The position numbers and the translations under genes were made by a program. Of a stretch of DNA of 64,000 nucleotides, positions 1 to 10,091 are shown one piece after another. The stretch covers positions 3,410,001 to 3,474,000 of the forward strand of contig CP016836.1 of the NCBI GenBank assembly GCA_002240395.1. Reading direction: 5' to 3'. The first letter of the stretch is position 1, and every line of letters begins with the position of its first letter. The DNA is from Xanthomonas citri pv. mangiferaeindicae (GTDB lineage Bacteria; Pseudomonadota; Gammaproteobacteria; Xanthomonadales; Xanthomonadaceae). The notes beneath the pieces are model-generated. The model ran no database searches. It had not been told where the DNA came from and saw nothing but the letters and a program-made list of their open reading frames with translations.

Positions 1-858
1 CAGTCGGACCTTCTCGCCGCTGCGGAACAGCGCCGTCCAGTTGCCCGGCGACGTCGTGCCGTTCATCAGATAGGTATAGGTGTGCGCGTTGACGTCGGAG
101 ATGTCGGTCGGCGTCATCCGCATCTGCCCCCAGGCGCGGCGGTCGGCGAGCGTGGCGCGCCAGCCGTCGCGGCGCACGTCGCGGGCGAAGTCGCCAGCGG
201 TGCGCTTGTACCAGTTGTCGTGCTCGGCCATCTGCTTGAGCCGCGCAAACAGCGCATGCGGGTCGAGGTCGGTCCAGTCGGTCAACATCACGACGTAGTC
301 GCGGTCGTAGGCGAACGGCTCAGGCTCGACCGGATCGATGATCAACGCGCCATACAGGCCGGCCTGTTCCTGGAACCCGGAATGGCTGTGGTACCAGTAG
401 GTGCCGCCTTGGCGCACATCGAAGCGGTACTGGAACGTCTCGCCGCGATGGATGCCATCGAAGCTCATGCCCGGCACGCCGTCCATGTTGGCCGGCAGCA
501 GGATGCCGTGCCAGTGCACGGAGGTCATATCGCCGAAGATCGAGCCGGCCGGCAGTGCATTGCGCACGCGCAGCGTGACCGTGGTGCCCTCACGCCAGCG
601 CAGGATCGGCGCGGGCAGGCTGCCATTGATGGTCGCGGCCGGCCGGCTGCGTCCGGTGAAGTTCACCAGGGTCTCGCCGACCACCAGGTCGAAGTCGGTG
701 CCGGCCAGGACGCGGCTGTGCGGTGATTGCAGTGCCCAGGACGGGCGGGGCCAGGCGCCCAGGCCGGCGGCCAGGCCGCCGAGCGCCAGGCCCTGAACGA
801 AACGGCGGCGCGCGGGGTCGAAGCCGCGGCGGCCAAAGGAAACGTCGGAAGTCATCAT
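1..858 (-). CDS. copA: Copper resistance multicopper oxidase CopA, N-terminal part (cut by left edge)
   Basis: Reads leftwards out of the window, so only the first 286 codons are present. It opens with a Tat signal (RRRFVQGLALGGLAAG, about residues 17-32), which fits a periplasmic copper protein exported folded. The first cupredoxin domain carries the paired His motifs HWHG and YWYHSHSG that bind the trinuclear copper site in this family. CopA oxidises or sequesters copper in the periplasm. Two adjacent ATG codons (858 and 855) are possible starts; the first is used. It lies 75 bp downstream of copL on the same strand, the usual Xanthomonas order copL-copA(-copB). The type 1 copper site and C-terminus cannot be seen. 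Confidence 0.93.
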   Translation of the reverse strand, partial: MMTSDVSFGRRGFDPARRRFVQGLALGGLAAGLGAWPRPSWALQSPHSRVLAGTDFDLVVGETLVNFTGRSRPAATINGSLPAPILRWREGTTVTLRVRNALPAGSIFGDMTSVHWHGILLPANMDGVPGMSFDGIHRGETFQYRFDVRQGGTYWYHSHSGFQEQAGLYGALIIDPVEPEPFAYDRDYVVMLTDWTDLDPHALFARLKQMAEHDNWYKRTAGDFARDVRRDGWRATLADRRAWGQMRMTPTDISDVNAHTYTYLMNGTTSPGNWTALFRSGEKVRL

Positions 859-933
859 CACTCCATCCGTAGGATGGCCCGGTTGCGCGGGCCTTGCGCC
901 CTGCCCCACATCGGGACGGACGAACGGTGCGGA

Positions 934-1317
934 TCAGGAGATGGCGATGGGTGGGCGGATCGGCTGGACGGCGGCGGGATCGCCGCGTGCCTGGGCCACG
1001 TCCGCAGGGTGACGTGCCGGCGTCGGCACCAAGGTCAGCGGCCGCTGGCGCGGTATCAGGACCGCACTGCAGCCGTGCAGGCAGAGGCAGCCGCCCTCGT
1101 CGTCGCAGGCGTGCGGCGCGGGCGCCCCGCCCTGTTCCGAGGGGGCTTGGCCGGTTGCGCCATGGCAAGGCTGCGCATCGGCGTCACTCGCCTGGGCAGT
1201 GCCATGCATCGAGGCTGTGGCTTGCATGGCAGGCGCGGCGAAGACTGCGCCCATCGATTCGATCAGGAGCAGTGCGAGCAGCAGGATGCGAACGGCAGTG
1301 GCGGAGATCCGGGGCAT
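934..1317 (-). CDS. copL: CopL family metal-binding regulatory protein
   Basis: A 127-residue protein with an N-terminal hydrophobic signal segment (about residues 7-28, ending near VFAAPA) and a Cys/His-rich middle (CHGATG, HACDDEGGCLCLHGC) suited to binding copper. In Xanthomonas CopL is the short protein upstream of copAB that is needed for copper-inducible expression. The position directly before copA, the size and the Cys/His pattern all agree. The gene begins 9 bp after the stop of the EAL-domain gene on the same strand, and a TATAAT hexamer lies across that stop codon. Family assignment is strong; the way CopL acts is not well understood even in studied species. Confidence 0.88.
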   Translation of the reverse strand: MPRISATAVRILLLALLLIESMGAVFAAPAMQATASMHGTAQASDADAQPCHGATGQAPSEQGGAPAPHACDDEGGCLCLHGCSAVLIPRQRPLTLVPTPARHPADVAQARGDPAAVQPIRPPIAIS

Positions 1318-1325
1318 CGCGGTCG

Positions 1326-1331
1326 ATTATA
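1326..1331 (-). promoter_or_regulatory. Candidate -10 box (TATAAT) for copL
   Basis: A perfect TATAAT on the minus strand overlaps the TAA stop of the upstream EAL gene and ends 8 nt before the copL ATG. No clear -35 box is seen 16-18 bp upstream. If used, the copL transcript would be nearly leaderless. The match could also be chance. Confidence 0.35.
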
Positions 1332-3162
1332 GCGAGCCGGCTTGACCGACGGTGGCGAGGCGCCCGGTCTCCGCGCCGGTCAGCGGCGACCCGGAGGCGG
1401 CGCTGTCGTGTTGCCGGATGAGTGCGATCAACGCGTCTGGCGCCAGTGGGCGGGAGACGTGATAACCCTGCGCTTCGTCGCATTGCCACTCGCACAGCAT
1501 CGCCAGTTGGCCGGCTGTTTCCACGCCCTCAGCGACAGTGCGATAGCCCAACTCGACGGATAGCTTGAGGACGGTCCTGATCAGCCGCGCACGACGTTCG
1601 TTGGTTTCGATCCCGACCAGCAGGCCACGATCGATCTTGATCGTCGTGGCCGGCAGTTCGTTGAGGTAGGAGAAGTTGCTGTAGCCGGCGCCGAAATCGT
1701 CGATCGCGACGTTGAACCCCTGCGCCTGCAGCGCGCCGAGCTGGGCGGCCACGCTCCCTTTGTCGCGCAGCCATTCGCCCTCCGTCACCTCCAGCTCCAG
1801 GCGCGAGGGTTCGACGCCAAGCTCGCGCGCCAGATCGCTGATGTACGCCGGCAACCGACCGTCGCGGAAATCCGCGCCAGACAAATTAACCGAGATGTCG
1901 AGCACCACGCCCTGCGCCTCCCAGGCCAGCAACTGGTGCAGGGCCTGGCGCAGCACCCAGCGCGTGACCAACGGCATCAGTGTCGTGCCTTCGATGACCG
2001 GGATGAACTCGTCCGGGGCGATGTCGCCGTACTCGGGATGCCGCCAGCGCAGCAGCGCCTCGACCGAGCCCAGGCGCCCGGTCGACAGGCTCAGGCGCGG
2101 CTGATACACCAGCGAAAACTCGCGGGTGTCCAGGGCACGCTCGACCTGGGTTGCCAGGCGGTAATGCCGCTGCAGCCGTGCGTCGCGGTCGCGGTCGTAC
2201 TCGCACCAGGGCGCGCCGCTTTCCAGCGCCGCGTGCATCGCGGTCACCGCCCGGCGCAGCACGTCGGCCGAATCGTGGGTCGAGAATCCCGCCACCCCGG
2301 CATGGAACACCGTCTGTAGGGTCAGCCCGCTGCTGACCACCGGTGCGCTGAGTCGCTCGCGCAGGTCGGTGAGGATCGCCGCGACCTCGTCGCGCGAGCG
2401 GCCCGCCAGTACGAAGGCGAATCGGGTCACGCCGACGTGGTAGACCCGGGCGGTCTCACCCAGGGCATCGGTCAGGCGAAAGCCCAGCTGTCGCACGATC
2501 GATTCGACCGGCGCCACGCCCAGTGCCTGGGTCAACCGATGGGCGCTCGCCACATCGAGCACGTCGATGATGCACAGATGCGACGGTACCGGGATCGCGG
2601 GCGGCGACTGCCGCAGGGACTCGCGCAGATCCCACGCCAATTGCTGGCGGTTCGCCAGGCCGGTGACCGGGTCGCGCCGCCCCATCGATCGTAGCAGCGA
2701 GATCTGCCCGACGACCAGATTCGCGAACGAGCGCAGTTGCTCGCGCTCGGCTTCGTCCAGCCGCCGTGGGGCGTAGTCGATCAGGCAGATCGTGCCGACC
2801 TTGTAGCCGTCGCCGAGCACCAGCGGCGCCCCGGCGTAAAAGCGCATGCGCGGCGCCTCCATGACCAGCGGGTTGCGCGAGAACAGCGGATCTGCGGTGA
2901 GGTCGGGCACCTCGTAGATGTCGTCCTGCTCGATCGCATGCGTGCAGACCGAAATCTCGCGGCTGGTCCCGCGCAGCTCGGTACCCACACAGGACAGGAA
3001 ATGCTGGTCCACCTCGTCGACCAGGGAGATGAGGACCGTCTTGACCCGGAACGCGAACGCGGCCAGGGCCACGATCCTGTCCAATTCAGGATGCCCCGCC
3101 AGCGACAGCAGATCCAGACTGCGGATCAGCGCGATCCGGTCGGCCTCGTGCAGCTTTCTCAC
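1327..3162 (-). CDS. GAF - degenerate GGDEF - EAL domain protein (probable c-di-GMP phosphodiesterase)
   Basis: About 611 residues. The N-terminal third is a GAF sensor domain (EISVCTHAI, FYAGAPLVL). The middle is a GGDEF domain starting at DPVTGLANRQQL, but the signature loop reads HVGVTRFAF instead of GGDEF, so cyclase activity is unlikely. The C-terminal EAL domain keeps the catalytic set: EALLRW, SVNLSG, LELEVTE, DDFGAGYSN, IKID, AEGVET and QGYHVSRP. It should therefore hydrolyse c-di-GMP in the cytoplasm under control of the GAF domain. Start: a GTG at 3162 is preferred because GGGGGAGGA lies just upstream; an in-frame GTG at 3183 would add seven residues encoded across that ribosome-binding site. 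No membrane segment is seen. Confidence 0.85.
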   Translation of the reverse strand: MRKLHEADRIALIRSLDLLSLAGHPELDRIVALAAFAFRVKTVLISLVDEVDQHFLSCVGTELRGTSREISVCTHAIEQDDIYEVPDLTADPLFSRNPLVMEAPRMRFYAGAPLVLGDGYKVGTICLIDYAPRRLDEAEREQLRSFANLVVGQISLLRSMGRRDPVTGLANRQQLAWDLRESLRQSPPAIPVPSHLCIIDVLDVASAHRLTQALGVAPVESIVRQLGFRLTDALGETARVYHVGVTRFAFVLAGRSRDEVAAILTDLRERLSAPVVSSGLTLQTVFHAGVAGFSTHDSADVLRRAVTAMHAALESGAPWCEYDRDRDARLQRHYRLATQVERALDTREFSLVYQPRLSLSTGRLGSVEALLRWRHPEYGDIAPDEFIPVIEGTTLMPLVTRWVLRQALHQLLAWEAQGVVLDISVNLSGADFRDGRLPAYISDLARELGVEPSRLELEVTEGEWLRDKGSVAAQLGALQAQGFNVAIDDFGAGYSNFSYLNELPATTIKIDRGLLVGIETNERRARLIRTVLKLSVELGYRTVAEGVETAGQLAMLCEWQCDEAQGYHVSRPLAPDALIALIRQHDSAASGSPLTGAETGRLATVGQAGSL

Positions 3163-3246
3163 GTCCGTCCTCCCCCTAGGCACCCAACGAAACGCTACTC
3201 CTGTGGCGTCGACAAGTCATGACGGCAGTGTGCCGCGCGCGACGGC

Positions 3247-3284
3247 AAAAAAAAACGGGCGACTTCTTGTCGAAGTCGCCCGTT
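3247..3284 (-). terminator. Rho-independent terminator of the tRNA operon
   Basis: A 13-bp perfect stem (AACGGGCGACTTC and its complement, 3254-3266 with 3272-3284) with a 5-nt loop is followed on the minus strand by a run of nine T residues (3247-3255 on the plus strand are A). It begins 15 bp after the end of tRNA-Glu. Confidence 0.92.
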
Positions 3285-3298
3285 CGCAGCGTGTTGAG

Positions 3299-3374
3299 TG
3301 GCGTCCCCACGGGGATTCGAACCCCGGTGTCCACCGTGAAAGGGTGGTGTCCTAGGCCTCTAGACGATGGGGAC
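3299..3374 (-). tRNA. tRNA-Glu (anticodon UUC)
   Basis: A 76-nt cloverleaf on the minus strand, with acceptor stem GTCCCCA/TGGGGAC, anticodon stem-loop CACCCTTTCACGGTG (anticodon TTC), T-arm CGGGGTTCGAATCCCCG and an encoded CCA end. Second gene of a two-tRNA operon. Confidence 0.97.
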
Positions 3375-3426
3375 GCAGAAGCCTGCATCGTGTCGAGAAC
3401 CGGCCTTGTGGTTGTCGACGAAATTG

Positions 3427-3502
3427 TGGTGGAGCCAGGCGGGATCGAACCGCCGACCTCCTGCATGCCATGCAGGCGCTCTCCCAGCTGAGCTATGGCC
3501 CC
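3427..3502 (-). tRNA. tRNA-Ala (anticodon GGC)
   Basis: A 76-nt cloverleaf on the minus strand starting GGGGCCATAGCTCAG, with anticodon stem CCTGC/GCAGG around loop ATGGCAT (anticodon GGC), T-arm GGCGGTTCGATCCCGCC and an encoded CCA. It is transcribed first, 52 bp ahead of tRNA-Glu. Confidence 0.97.
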
Positions 3503-3519
3503 ACGGTGGGAAGCGCGAA

Positions 3520-3548
3520 ATTATAGGGATGCCGTGCGGCAACGTCAA
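3520..3548 (-). promoter_or_regulatory. Sigma-70 promoter of the tRNA-Ala/tRNA-Glu operon
   Basis: On the minus strand a TTGACG -35 box (3543-3548) and a perfect TATAAT -10 box (3520-3525) are separated by 17 bp. The -10 box ends 17 bp before the first base of tRNA-Ala, as expected for a stable RNA operon. Confidence 0.88.
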
Positions 3549-3600
3549 CAAGTTTTCGCTTCCACTTCGTTCGCGACTTTGGCCTTCCGGGAGGGGGCCT

Positions 3601-4107
3601 TCAGCCGAGCAGTTCGGCTTCGTCGCGAGCGAGGCGCGCATCATCCAGATTCGGGCGCAAAGTTGCAACCCCATGTCCCTGCTCGACCAGATATTGGAGC
3701 CACTTGCCCAGAAACGTGTTCATGCGCAAGCGGTGGTCGACCACTTCGGCCGGTGGTGGAAACATGCCGATGACGTCCTGCCAGCGCCGGCCGACGTAGC
3801 AATGCGTTGCCTCGACCTGGCCGGCGTCGCGATACAGACGCAGGTGCGCGGATGGGTCCGGTTCGCCGGTCAGTGGATCGAGCATGGTGTAGCTCAGCCG
3901 CAGTTCGGTGGTGTAGCGGTGCTGCGCGATCACCTCGAGCTGGACCGTTGGCGTGCCCGGCGCCTGCGACAGGTAGGTACCGGGTGGCAGGTCGCCAGGA
4001 TGGAACAGCCGGGTGAGCCGGACGTGGTTCTCGGCATACAGCGCCATCAGCCAGCCGAAGCGGCCCAGTGCGGGCATCCGGACGCGGGTGGAATCGACAT
4101 TGGGCAT
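3601..4107 (-). CDS. DUF1249 family protein (YqiB-like)
   Basis: A 168-residue soluble protein. It matches the E. coli YqiB family by the segments QHRYTTELRLSY, HLRLYRDAGQVEAT and NTFLGKWLQYLVEQGHG, which line up with YqiB's RYTT, VRLYHDA-AEVC and NQFLADWLRYCLAHG. The molecular function of YqiB is unknown; in enteric bacteria it sits with nudF and cpdA, whereas here its neighbours are ppsR and tRNA genes. An AGGA ribosome-binding site precedes the ATG by 7 nt. No signal peptide or membrane segment is seen. Confidence 0.82.
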   Translation of the reverse strand: MPNVDSTRVRMPALGRFGWLMALYAENHVRLTRLFHPGDLPPGTYLSQAPGTPTVQLEVIAQHRYTTELRLSYTMLDPLTGEPDPSAHLRLYRDAGQVEATHCYVGRRWQDVIGMFPPPAEVVDHRLRMNTFLGKWLQYLVEQGHGVATLRPNLDDARLARDEAELLG

Positions 4108-4170
4108 AACGCGATCCTACACGCCGCGGAGTGAACCGCCCGGCAGCCCCCGGCGCACGCCCACGTCGCG

Positions 4171-4992
4171 TCAGTACATCACCCGCTCGATGCCCAGCGT
4201 CGACATGACTTTGCTGGAGATCTCCTCGATCGAGGTGTTGGTCGTGCTCAGCACCGGAATGCGCTCGGCGCGGAACAGCGACTCGGCCGCGCTGACCTCG
4301 TGCCGGCAGGTCTCGAGCTTGGCGTAGCGCGAGTTCGGGCGCCGCTCCTGGCGGATCTGGGCCAGACGCACCGGATCGATCGTCAGGCCGAACAGCTTGG
4401 CCCGGTGCGCGCGCAGCCGCGGCGGCAGCCGGTCGTGCTCGAGGTCCTCGTCGGTGAGCGGATAGTTCGCCGCGCGCACGCCGTGGTGCAGCGCCAGGTA
4501 GATGCAGGTCGGCGTCTTGCCTGCGCGCGACACCGCCACCAGGATCACGTCGGCCTCGTCGTAGTTGACCGACATGCCGTCATCGTGCGCGAGCGCGAAG
4601 TTCATCGCGTTGATGCGACGGTGGTAGGTATCGAAATCGACCATGCCGTGCGCACGGCCGACGCGCGATTCGCGCGCCTCGACCAGCTCGCGCTCCAACG
4701 GTTCGATGAACGGCGCGAACACATCGAGCACCAGCGCCCCGCTCTCCTCCAGGATCGTCGCCAGCGCGGGGTCGACACAGGAACTGACGACGATCGGGCG
4801 TGCGCCCATGGCCTCGCCGCGGGCGCGGATCAGCGTCGCGACCTCGTGTGCGCGCTCGGCGTTGTCGACGAACGGGATCCGGTTGGTGCTGAACTGCGTA
4901 CCGCTGAACTGGGTCAGCAGACTGTGGCCGATGGTTTCGGCGGTGATACCGGTGCCATCTGAGACATAGAACACAGGACGAGGGGTCGGCAT
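4171..4992 (-). CDS. ppsR: PEP synthase regulatory protein (bifunctional kinase/pyrophosphorylase, DUF299)
   Basis: A 273-residue protein that switches PEP synthase off by ADP-dependent phosphorylation of a threonine next to its catalytic histidine, and back on by Pi-dependent dephosphorylation. It shows the family hallmarks: N-terminal [19 protein letters not shown], and the P-loop-like segment [20 protein letters not shown] followed by [12 protein letters not shown]. It is divergent from ppsA, its only known substrate, with a 113-bp shared promoter region. Length equals that of other members. The assignment is strong from both sequence and context. Confidence 0.95.
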   Translation of the reverse strand: MPTPRPVFYVSDGTGITAETIGHSLLTQFSGTQFSTNRIPFVDNAERAHEVATLIRARGEAMGARPIVVSSCVDPALATILEESGALVLDVFAPFIEPLERELVEARESRVGRAHGMVDFDTYHRRINAMNFALAHDDGMSVNYDEADVILVAVSRAGKTPTCIYLALHHGVRAANYPLTDEDLEHDRLPPRLRAHRAKLFGLTIDPVRLAQIRQERRPNSRYAKLETCRHEVSAAESLFRAERIPVLSTTNTSIEEISSKVMSTLGIERVMY

Positions 4993-5036
4993 GACGGGAC
5001 CGTCGCATCGGCGAGCGCCGCGGCGCCCGGGAGGGC

Positions 5037-5042
5037 TAAAAT
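5037..5042 (+). promoter_or_regulatory. Candidate ppsA -10 box (TAAAAT)
   Basis: TAAAAT lies in the only AT-rich stretch of the ppsR-ppsA intergenic region, 63 bp before the ppsA start. No convincing -35 box is visible, so this is a weak call. Confidence 0.35.
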
Positions 5043-5053
5043 AACTGTTCTGC

Positions 5054-5073
5054 GCCGGACCCGCCGGTCCGGC
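5054..5073 (+). promoter_or_regulatory. Hairpin in the ppsA leader
   Basis: GCCGGACC and its complement GGTCCGGC form an 8-bp perfect stem with a CGCC loop, located in the predicted 5' untranslated region 20 bp before the ribosome-binding site. There is no T run, so it is not an ordinary terminator. It may affect mRNA stability or translation. Confidence 0.4.
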
Positions 5074-5105
5074 CGTCCACGATCACGCGACACGGAGCCT
5101 TCCTC

Positions 5106-7484
5106 TTGAGCGCCAACATCCTGTGGCTGCACGACCTTCGCCTTACCGACCTGGCCCAGGTCGGCGGCAAGAACTCCTCCCTCGGCGAGATGATCGGCAA
5201 TCTGGCCAAGCTGGGCGTCTCGGTGCCCGGAGGCTTCGCCACCACGGCCGACGCGTTCAAGGCCTTTATCGCCCACAACGATCTGCATCAGCGCATCTTC
5301 GACCGGCTCGCGCCGCTCGATGTCGAGGACGTCGGCGCCCTGACCGCCGCCGGCCGCGAGATCCGCGGCTGGGTGACCGAGGCCCCGCTGCAGCCTGAGC
5401 TCGACGCCGACATCCGCAAGGCCTACGCGGCGCTGTGCGCCGAGAACGGCGGCGGCGACATCGCGGTCGCGGTGCGTTCCTCGGCGACCGCCGAAGACCT
5501 GCCCGACGCCTCGTTCGCGGGGCAGCAGGAGACCTTCCTCAACGTCACCGGCGTCGAGGACGTGCTGCACAAGGTCAAGGAGGTCTTCGCCAGCCTCTAC
5601 AACGACCGTGCGATCGCCTACCGCGTCCACCACGGCTTCAAGCACGAGGACGTGTTCCTGTCGGCCGGCGTGCAACTGATGGTGCGCTCGGACATCGGTG
5701 CATCGGGCGTGCTGTTCACGCTCGACACCGAGTCGGGCTTCCGTGATGTGGTGTTTGTGACCTCGAGCTTTGGCCTGGGCGAGATGGTCGTCCAGGGCGC
5801 GGTCAACCCCGACGAGTTCTACGTCTACAAGCCCACGCTCAGGGCCGGCAAGCCGGCGATCCTGCGTCGCTCGATCGGTGCCAAGCAGCTGCGGATGGTC
5901 TATTCCGACGTGCCCGGCGAGCGCGTACGCACCGAGGACACCCCCGTCGAGCTGCGCAACACGTTCTCGCTCACCGACGAGGACGTGCAGGAGCTCGCGC
6001 GCCAGGCGTTGATCATCGAAGAGCACTACGAGCGCCCGATGGACATCGAATGGGCGAAGGACGGCGTCAGCGGCAAGCTGTTCATCGTCCAGGCGCGCCC
6101 GGAGACGGTGAAGTCGCGCGCCAAGAACACCCAGATCGAGCGCTTCTCGCTGGAGCAGCGCGGCGAGGTGGTCTGCGAGGGCCGCGCGATCGGCCAGAAG
6201 ATCGGCGCGGGCGTCGCACGCGTGGTGCGCCGGCTCGAGGACATGGATCGGGTCCGCCCTGGCGACGTGCTCGTCGCCGACATGACCGATCCCGACTGGG
6301 AGCCGGTGATGAAGCGCGCTTCGGCGATCGTCACCAATCGCGGCGGCCGCACCTGCCATGCGGCGATCATCGCCCGTGAGCTCGGTGTGCCGGCCGTGGT
6401 GGGCACCGGCAACGCGCTGGAGACGATCGAGGACGGTCAGGAGGTCACGGTCAGCTGCGCGGAGGGCGACACCGGCTACATCTACGCCGGCACACTGCCT
6501 TTCGACCGCATCACGACCGATCTGACCTCGATGCCCGAGGCGCCGCTGAAGATCATGATGAACGTCGCCAACCCCGAGCGCGCGTTCGATTTCGGCCAGT
6601 TGCCCAATGCCGGCATCGGCTTGGCGCGTCTGGAAATGATCATTGCCGCGCACATCGGCGTGCATCCCAACGCCCTGCTGCAGTACGACCGGCAGGATGC
6701 GGAGACCAAGAAGAAGATCGATGCCAAGACCGTCGGCTACCGCAGCCCGGTCGACTTCTACGTCGATCGCCTGGCCGAAGGCATCGCGACGCTGACCGCC
6801 TCGGTCGCGCCCAATCCGGTGATCGTGCGCCTGTCGGACTTCAAGTCCAACGAGTACGCCAACCTGATCGGCGGCAGCAATTTCGAGCCGCACGAAGAGA
6901 ACCCGATGATCGGCTTCCGCGGCGCCAGCCGCTATGTCGATGATTCGTTCGCCGAGGCGTTCGCGCTCGAGTGCCGCGCGGTGCTTAAGGTCCGCAACAC
7001 CATGGGCCTGGAGAACCTGTGGGTGATGATCCCGTTCGTGCGCACGCTCGACGAGGGCCGCAAGGTCGTCGAGGTGCTGGCGAAGAACGGCCTGAAGCAG
7101 GGCGAGAACGGCCTGAAGATCATTATGATGTGCGAGGTGCCGTCCAACGCACTGCTGGCCGACGAGTTCCTCGACATCTTCGACGGGTTCTCGATCGGCT
7201 CCAACGATCTCACCCAGCTCACGCTGGGCTTGGACCGCGATTCGTCGATCGTCGCGCACCTGTTCGACGAGCGCGATCCGGCCGTCAAGAAGTTGCTGTC
7301 GATGGCGATCAAGACGGCGCGGGCGAAGGGCAAGTACGTCGGCATCTGCGGCCAGGGGCCGTCGGACCATCCCGATCTGGCGCAGTGGCTGATGGAAGAA
7401 GGCATCGAGTCGGTGTCGCTCAACCCCGACACCGTGGTCGACACCTGGCTGAAGCTGGCCAAGTCCAAGGCACGCGCGGGCTGA
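5106..7484 (+). CDS. ppsA: Phosphoenolpyruvate synthase
   Basis: Converts pyruvate + ATP to PEP + AMP + Pi for gluconeogenesis in the cytosol. The 792 residues match the family length. The order is an N-terminal ATP-binding domain ([12 protein letters not shown] at the start, [18 protein letters not shown]), a phosphohistidine domain with [17 protein letters not shown] (the transferable His next to the regulatory Thr targeted by PpsR), and a C-terminal PEP/pyruvate-binding barrel with [11 protein letters not shown] and [11 protein letters not shown]. Start codon is TTG at 5106, with GGAG 8 nt upstream; the next residues align with E. coli PpsA, so no later start is needed. Divergent from ppsR and followed by a strong terminator. 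Confidence 0.97.
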   Translation: MSANILWLHDLRLTDLAQVGGKNSSLGEMIGNLAKLGVSVPGGFATTADAFKAFIAHNDLHQRIFDRLAPLDVEDVGALTAAGREIRGWVTEAPLQPELDADIRKAYAALCAENGGGDIAVAVRSSATAEDLPDASFAGQQETFLNVTGVEDVLHKVKEVFASLYNDRAIAYRVHHGFKHEDVFLSAGVQLMVRSDIGASGVLFTLDTESGFRDVVFVTSSFGLGEMVVQGAVNPDEFYVYKPTLRAGKPAILRRSIGAKQLRMVYSDVPGERVRTEDTPVELRNTFSLTDEDVQELARQALIIEEHYERPMDIEWAKDGVSGKLFIVQARPETVKSRAKNTQIERFSLEQRGEVVCEGRAIGQKIGAGVARVVRRLEDMDRVRPGDVLVADMTDPDWEPVMKRASAIVTNRGGRTCHAAIIARELGVPAVVGTGNALETIEDGQEVTVSCAEGDTGYIYAGTLPFDRITTDLTSMPEAPLKIMMNVANPERAFDFGQLPNAGIGLARLEMIIAAHIGVHPNALLQYDRQDAETKKKIDAKTVGYRSPVDFYVDRLAEGIATLTASVAPNPVIVRLSDFKSNEYANLIGGSNFEPHEENPMIGFRGASRYVDDSFAEAFALECRAVLKVRNTMGLENLWVMIPFVRTLDEGRKVVEVLAKNGLKQGENGLKIIMMCEVPSNALLADEFLDIFDGFSIGSNDLTQLTLGLDRDSSIVAHLFDERDPAVKKLLSMAIKTARAKGKYVGICGQGPSDHPDLAQWLMEEGIESVSLNPDTVVDTWLKLAKSKARAG

Positions 7485-7499
7485 CCGCCCTGCCCCACG

Positions 7500-7527
7500 A
7501 AAAGCCCGGGCTGTTCCCGGGCTTTTT
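7500..7527 (+). terminator. Rho-independent terminator of ppsA
   Basis: The stem AAAAGCCCGGG with CCCGGGCTTTT around a CTGTT loop is followed by a run of T. It starts 15 bp after the ppsA stop codon. Confidence 0.92.
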
Positions 7528-7565
7528 TGTGGCTTGCTTGGGAGAGAAGCGTTTACTTCGGATGG

Positions 7566-7735
7566 GCATCGGCCTGCCGGCCGGTAGCCGCTCTTCCCTC
7601 GGCAGGACATCCTGTCCTGACTCGGGCGCGCGCCATCCATGGCGCGCTCGACGCGGCCACCGGCCGCCAGTCCGCTGCCGAGGTCGTTCGAAGAGTGACT
7701 TCGATTGAAGTGCGCACGTTCTGCCGGTCGGGAAG
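7566..7735 (+). repeat. Dispersed intergenic repeat, left copy of an inverted pair
   Basis: The first about 85 bp match the reverse complement of the segment ending at 8070 almost base for base (for example GGCAGGACATCCTGTCCTGA, then CTCGGGCGCGCGCCATCC). The match continues in degraded form for a further 80 bp or so. The core carries two internal palindromes, AGGACA-TCC-TGTCCT type and GCGCGCCAT/ATGGCGCGC, as in REP/BIME-like elements. Short ORFs here are repeat-encoded and are not believed. No gene is seen between 7530 and 8185. Confidence 0.8.
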
Positions 7736-7904
7736 ACCTGCCAGTTCGCTCAGACCACTCCACCTCACGGAGCCGGATTGCGCGGCATGTCGCACGCATA
7801 CAGCTTGCGCTCGCCACCGCCCGGCAAGCAGCCTCTACGCCTATGGCGCGCTATTGCAAACCCCAGACCAGCGCAACGCTCTGAGTACGGCCGTGCGCGA
7901 CTTT

Positions 7905-8070
7905 CCCGGCAGGTAGTGCTGCGTCTACCCGAAGTCGGGATGCATACGTCCGCAGCAGCGGACTGACGGCTGGAGGCCGCGCCAAGCGCGCCATGGATGG
8001 CGCGCGCCCGAGTCAGGACAGGATGTCCTGCCGAGGGAGAAGCGGCTTCCAGCCGGCAGGCCGATGGCTA
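7905..8070 (-). repeat. Dispersed intergenic repeat, right copy of an inverted pair
   Basis: Inverted counterpart of the left copy. The outer about 85 bp (7986-8070) are nearly identical to it in reverse complement, while the inner part is more diverged. About 170 bp of unique, gene-free sequence separates the two copies. The pair fills the ppsA-orn interval and could fold into a large cruciform or serve as a transcription barrier between convergent genes. Confidence 0.8.
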
Positions 8071-8185
8071 TCCGACGCGGGAATCCAACCCCCGCACTTA
8101 TGAGAAGAGCTTAAAGCGCGGCTACCGCAAGCAATCGCAGGCGGCTATCCCGCTGCCCGCTCGGCCGAATATGGCCGAGCAGAAC

Positions 8186-8749
8186 TCAAGGCTGCGCCAG
8201 CGCCGCCATGTGGCGCCGATAGTGTCGGAGCTCGTCGATCGAATCGTGCACATCGCTCAGCGCCGTATGCGCCGAATGCTTGGTGAAGCCCGACAGGATC
8301 TGCGGCGCCCAGCGGCGCGCCAACTCCTTGAGCGTGCTCACGTCCAAGTTGCGGTAATGGAAGAACTTCTCCAGCGCCGGCATCTGCCGGTGCAGGAACC
8401 GCCGATCCTGGCAGATCGAGTTGCCGCACATCGGCGAACGCCCCGGCTCGACCCACTGCTGCAGGAACGCCAGCGTGCGTGCCTGCGCCTCGGCCAGGCC
8501 GACCCCCTGCTCCAGCGAGCGCGCCCACAGACCCGAGCGCGTGTGCTGATTGCGGTTCCAATCGTCCATCGCCTCGAGCACATCGAGCGGCTGCACGATC
8601 GCCAGTTCCGGACCTTCGGCCAGCACGTTGAGATCGCCATCGGTGATCACGGTGGCGATCTCGAGGATCTGGTCGTGGTCGGTGTCCAGACCGGTCATCT
8701 CCAGATCGATCCAGATCAGCCGGGTATCGCTGTGCCTGTCGGCATTCAT
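8186..8749 (-). CDS. orn: Oligoribonuclease
   Basis: A 187-residue DEDDh 3'-5' exonuclease that degrades 2-5 nt RNAs and linear pGpG at the end of mRNA and c-di-GMP turnover. Motifs follow E. coli Orn closely: [11 protein letters not shown] (Exo I), [17 protein letters not shown] (Exo II), [13 protein letters not shown] and [11 protein letters not shown] (Exo III with the H...D pair). Full length for the family. Convergent with ppsA across the repeat region. The connection to c-di-GMP is notable because the EAL protein at 1.3-3.2 kb would produce pGpG. Confidence 0.97.
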   Translation of the reverse strand: MNADRHSDTRLIWIDLEMTGLDTDHDQILEIATVITDGDLNVLAEGPELAIVQPLDVLEAMDDWNRNQHTRSGLWARSLEQGVGLAEAQARTLAFLQQWVEPGRSPMCGNSICQDRRFLHRQMPALEKFFHYRNLDVSTLKELARRWAPQILSGFTKHSAHTALSDVHDSIDELRHYRRHMAALAQP

Positions 8750-8813
8750 GGGCAGGTCGCCATCGCGGTCGTGGCGCGCATGATATCGCAGCGGTCCACG
8801 CGCCTCGCCTGCG

Positions 8814-10032
<1,219 letters not shown>

Positions 10033-10091
10033 CGACAGGCCTTGTCCTTTGCAATGAAGGTGAGCGCACGATACTACGCGCGGATGAACAC

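Noticed and set aside
3299..3502. Attachment site of an integrated element at the tRNA genes
   Set aside because: Both tRNAs are complete and are flanked by their own promoter and terminator; no repeated tRNA 3' end is seen in the window.
4914..7817. 967-codon open frame on the minus strand opposite ppsA
   Set aside because: It is antisense to the well-conserved ppsA and the translation is rich in Arg, Ala and His with no domain; long shadow frames are normal at this GC content.
8075..8130. tRNA-like fragment (minus strand CTCATAAG followed by GGGGGTTGGATTCCCGC)
   Set aside because: It recalls the anticodon loop and T-arm of a tRNA-Met, but there is no D-arm, the anticodon stem does not pair and no acceptor stem forms; at most a degenerate remnant next to the repeat.
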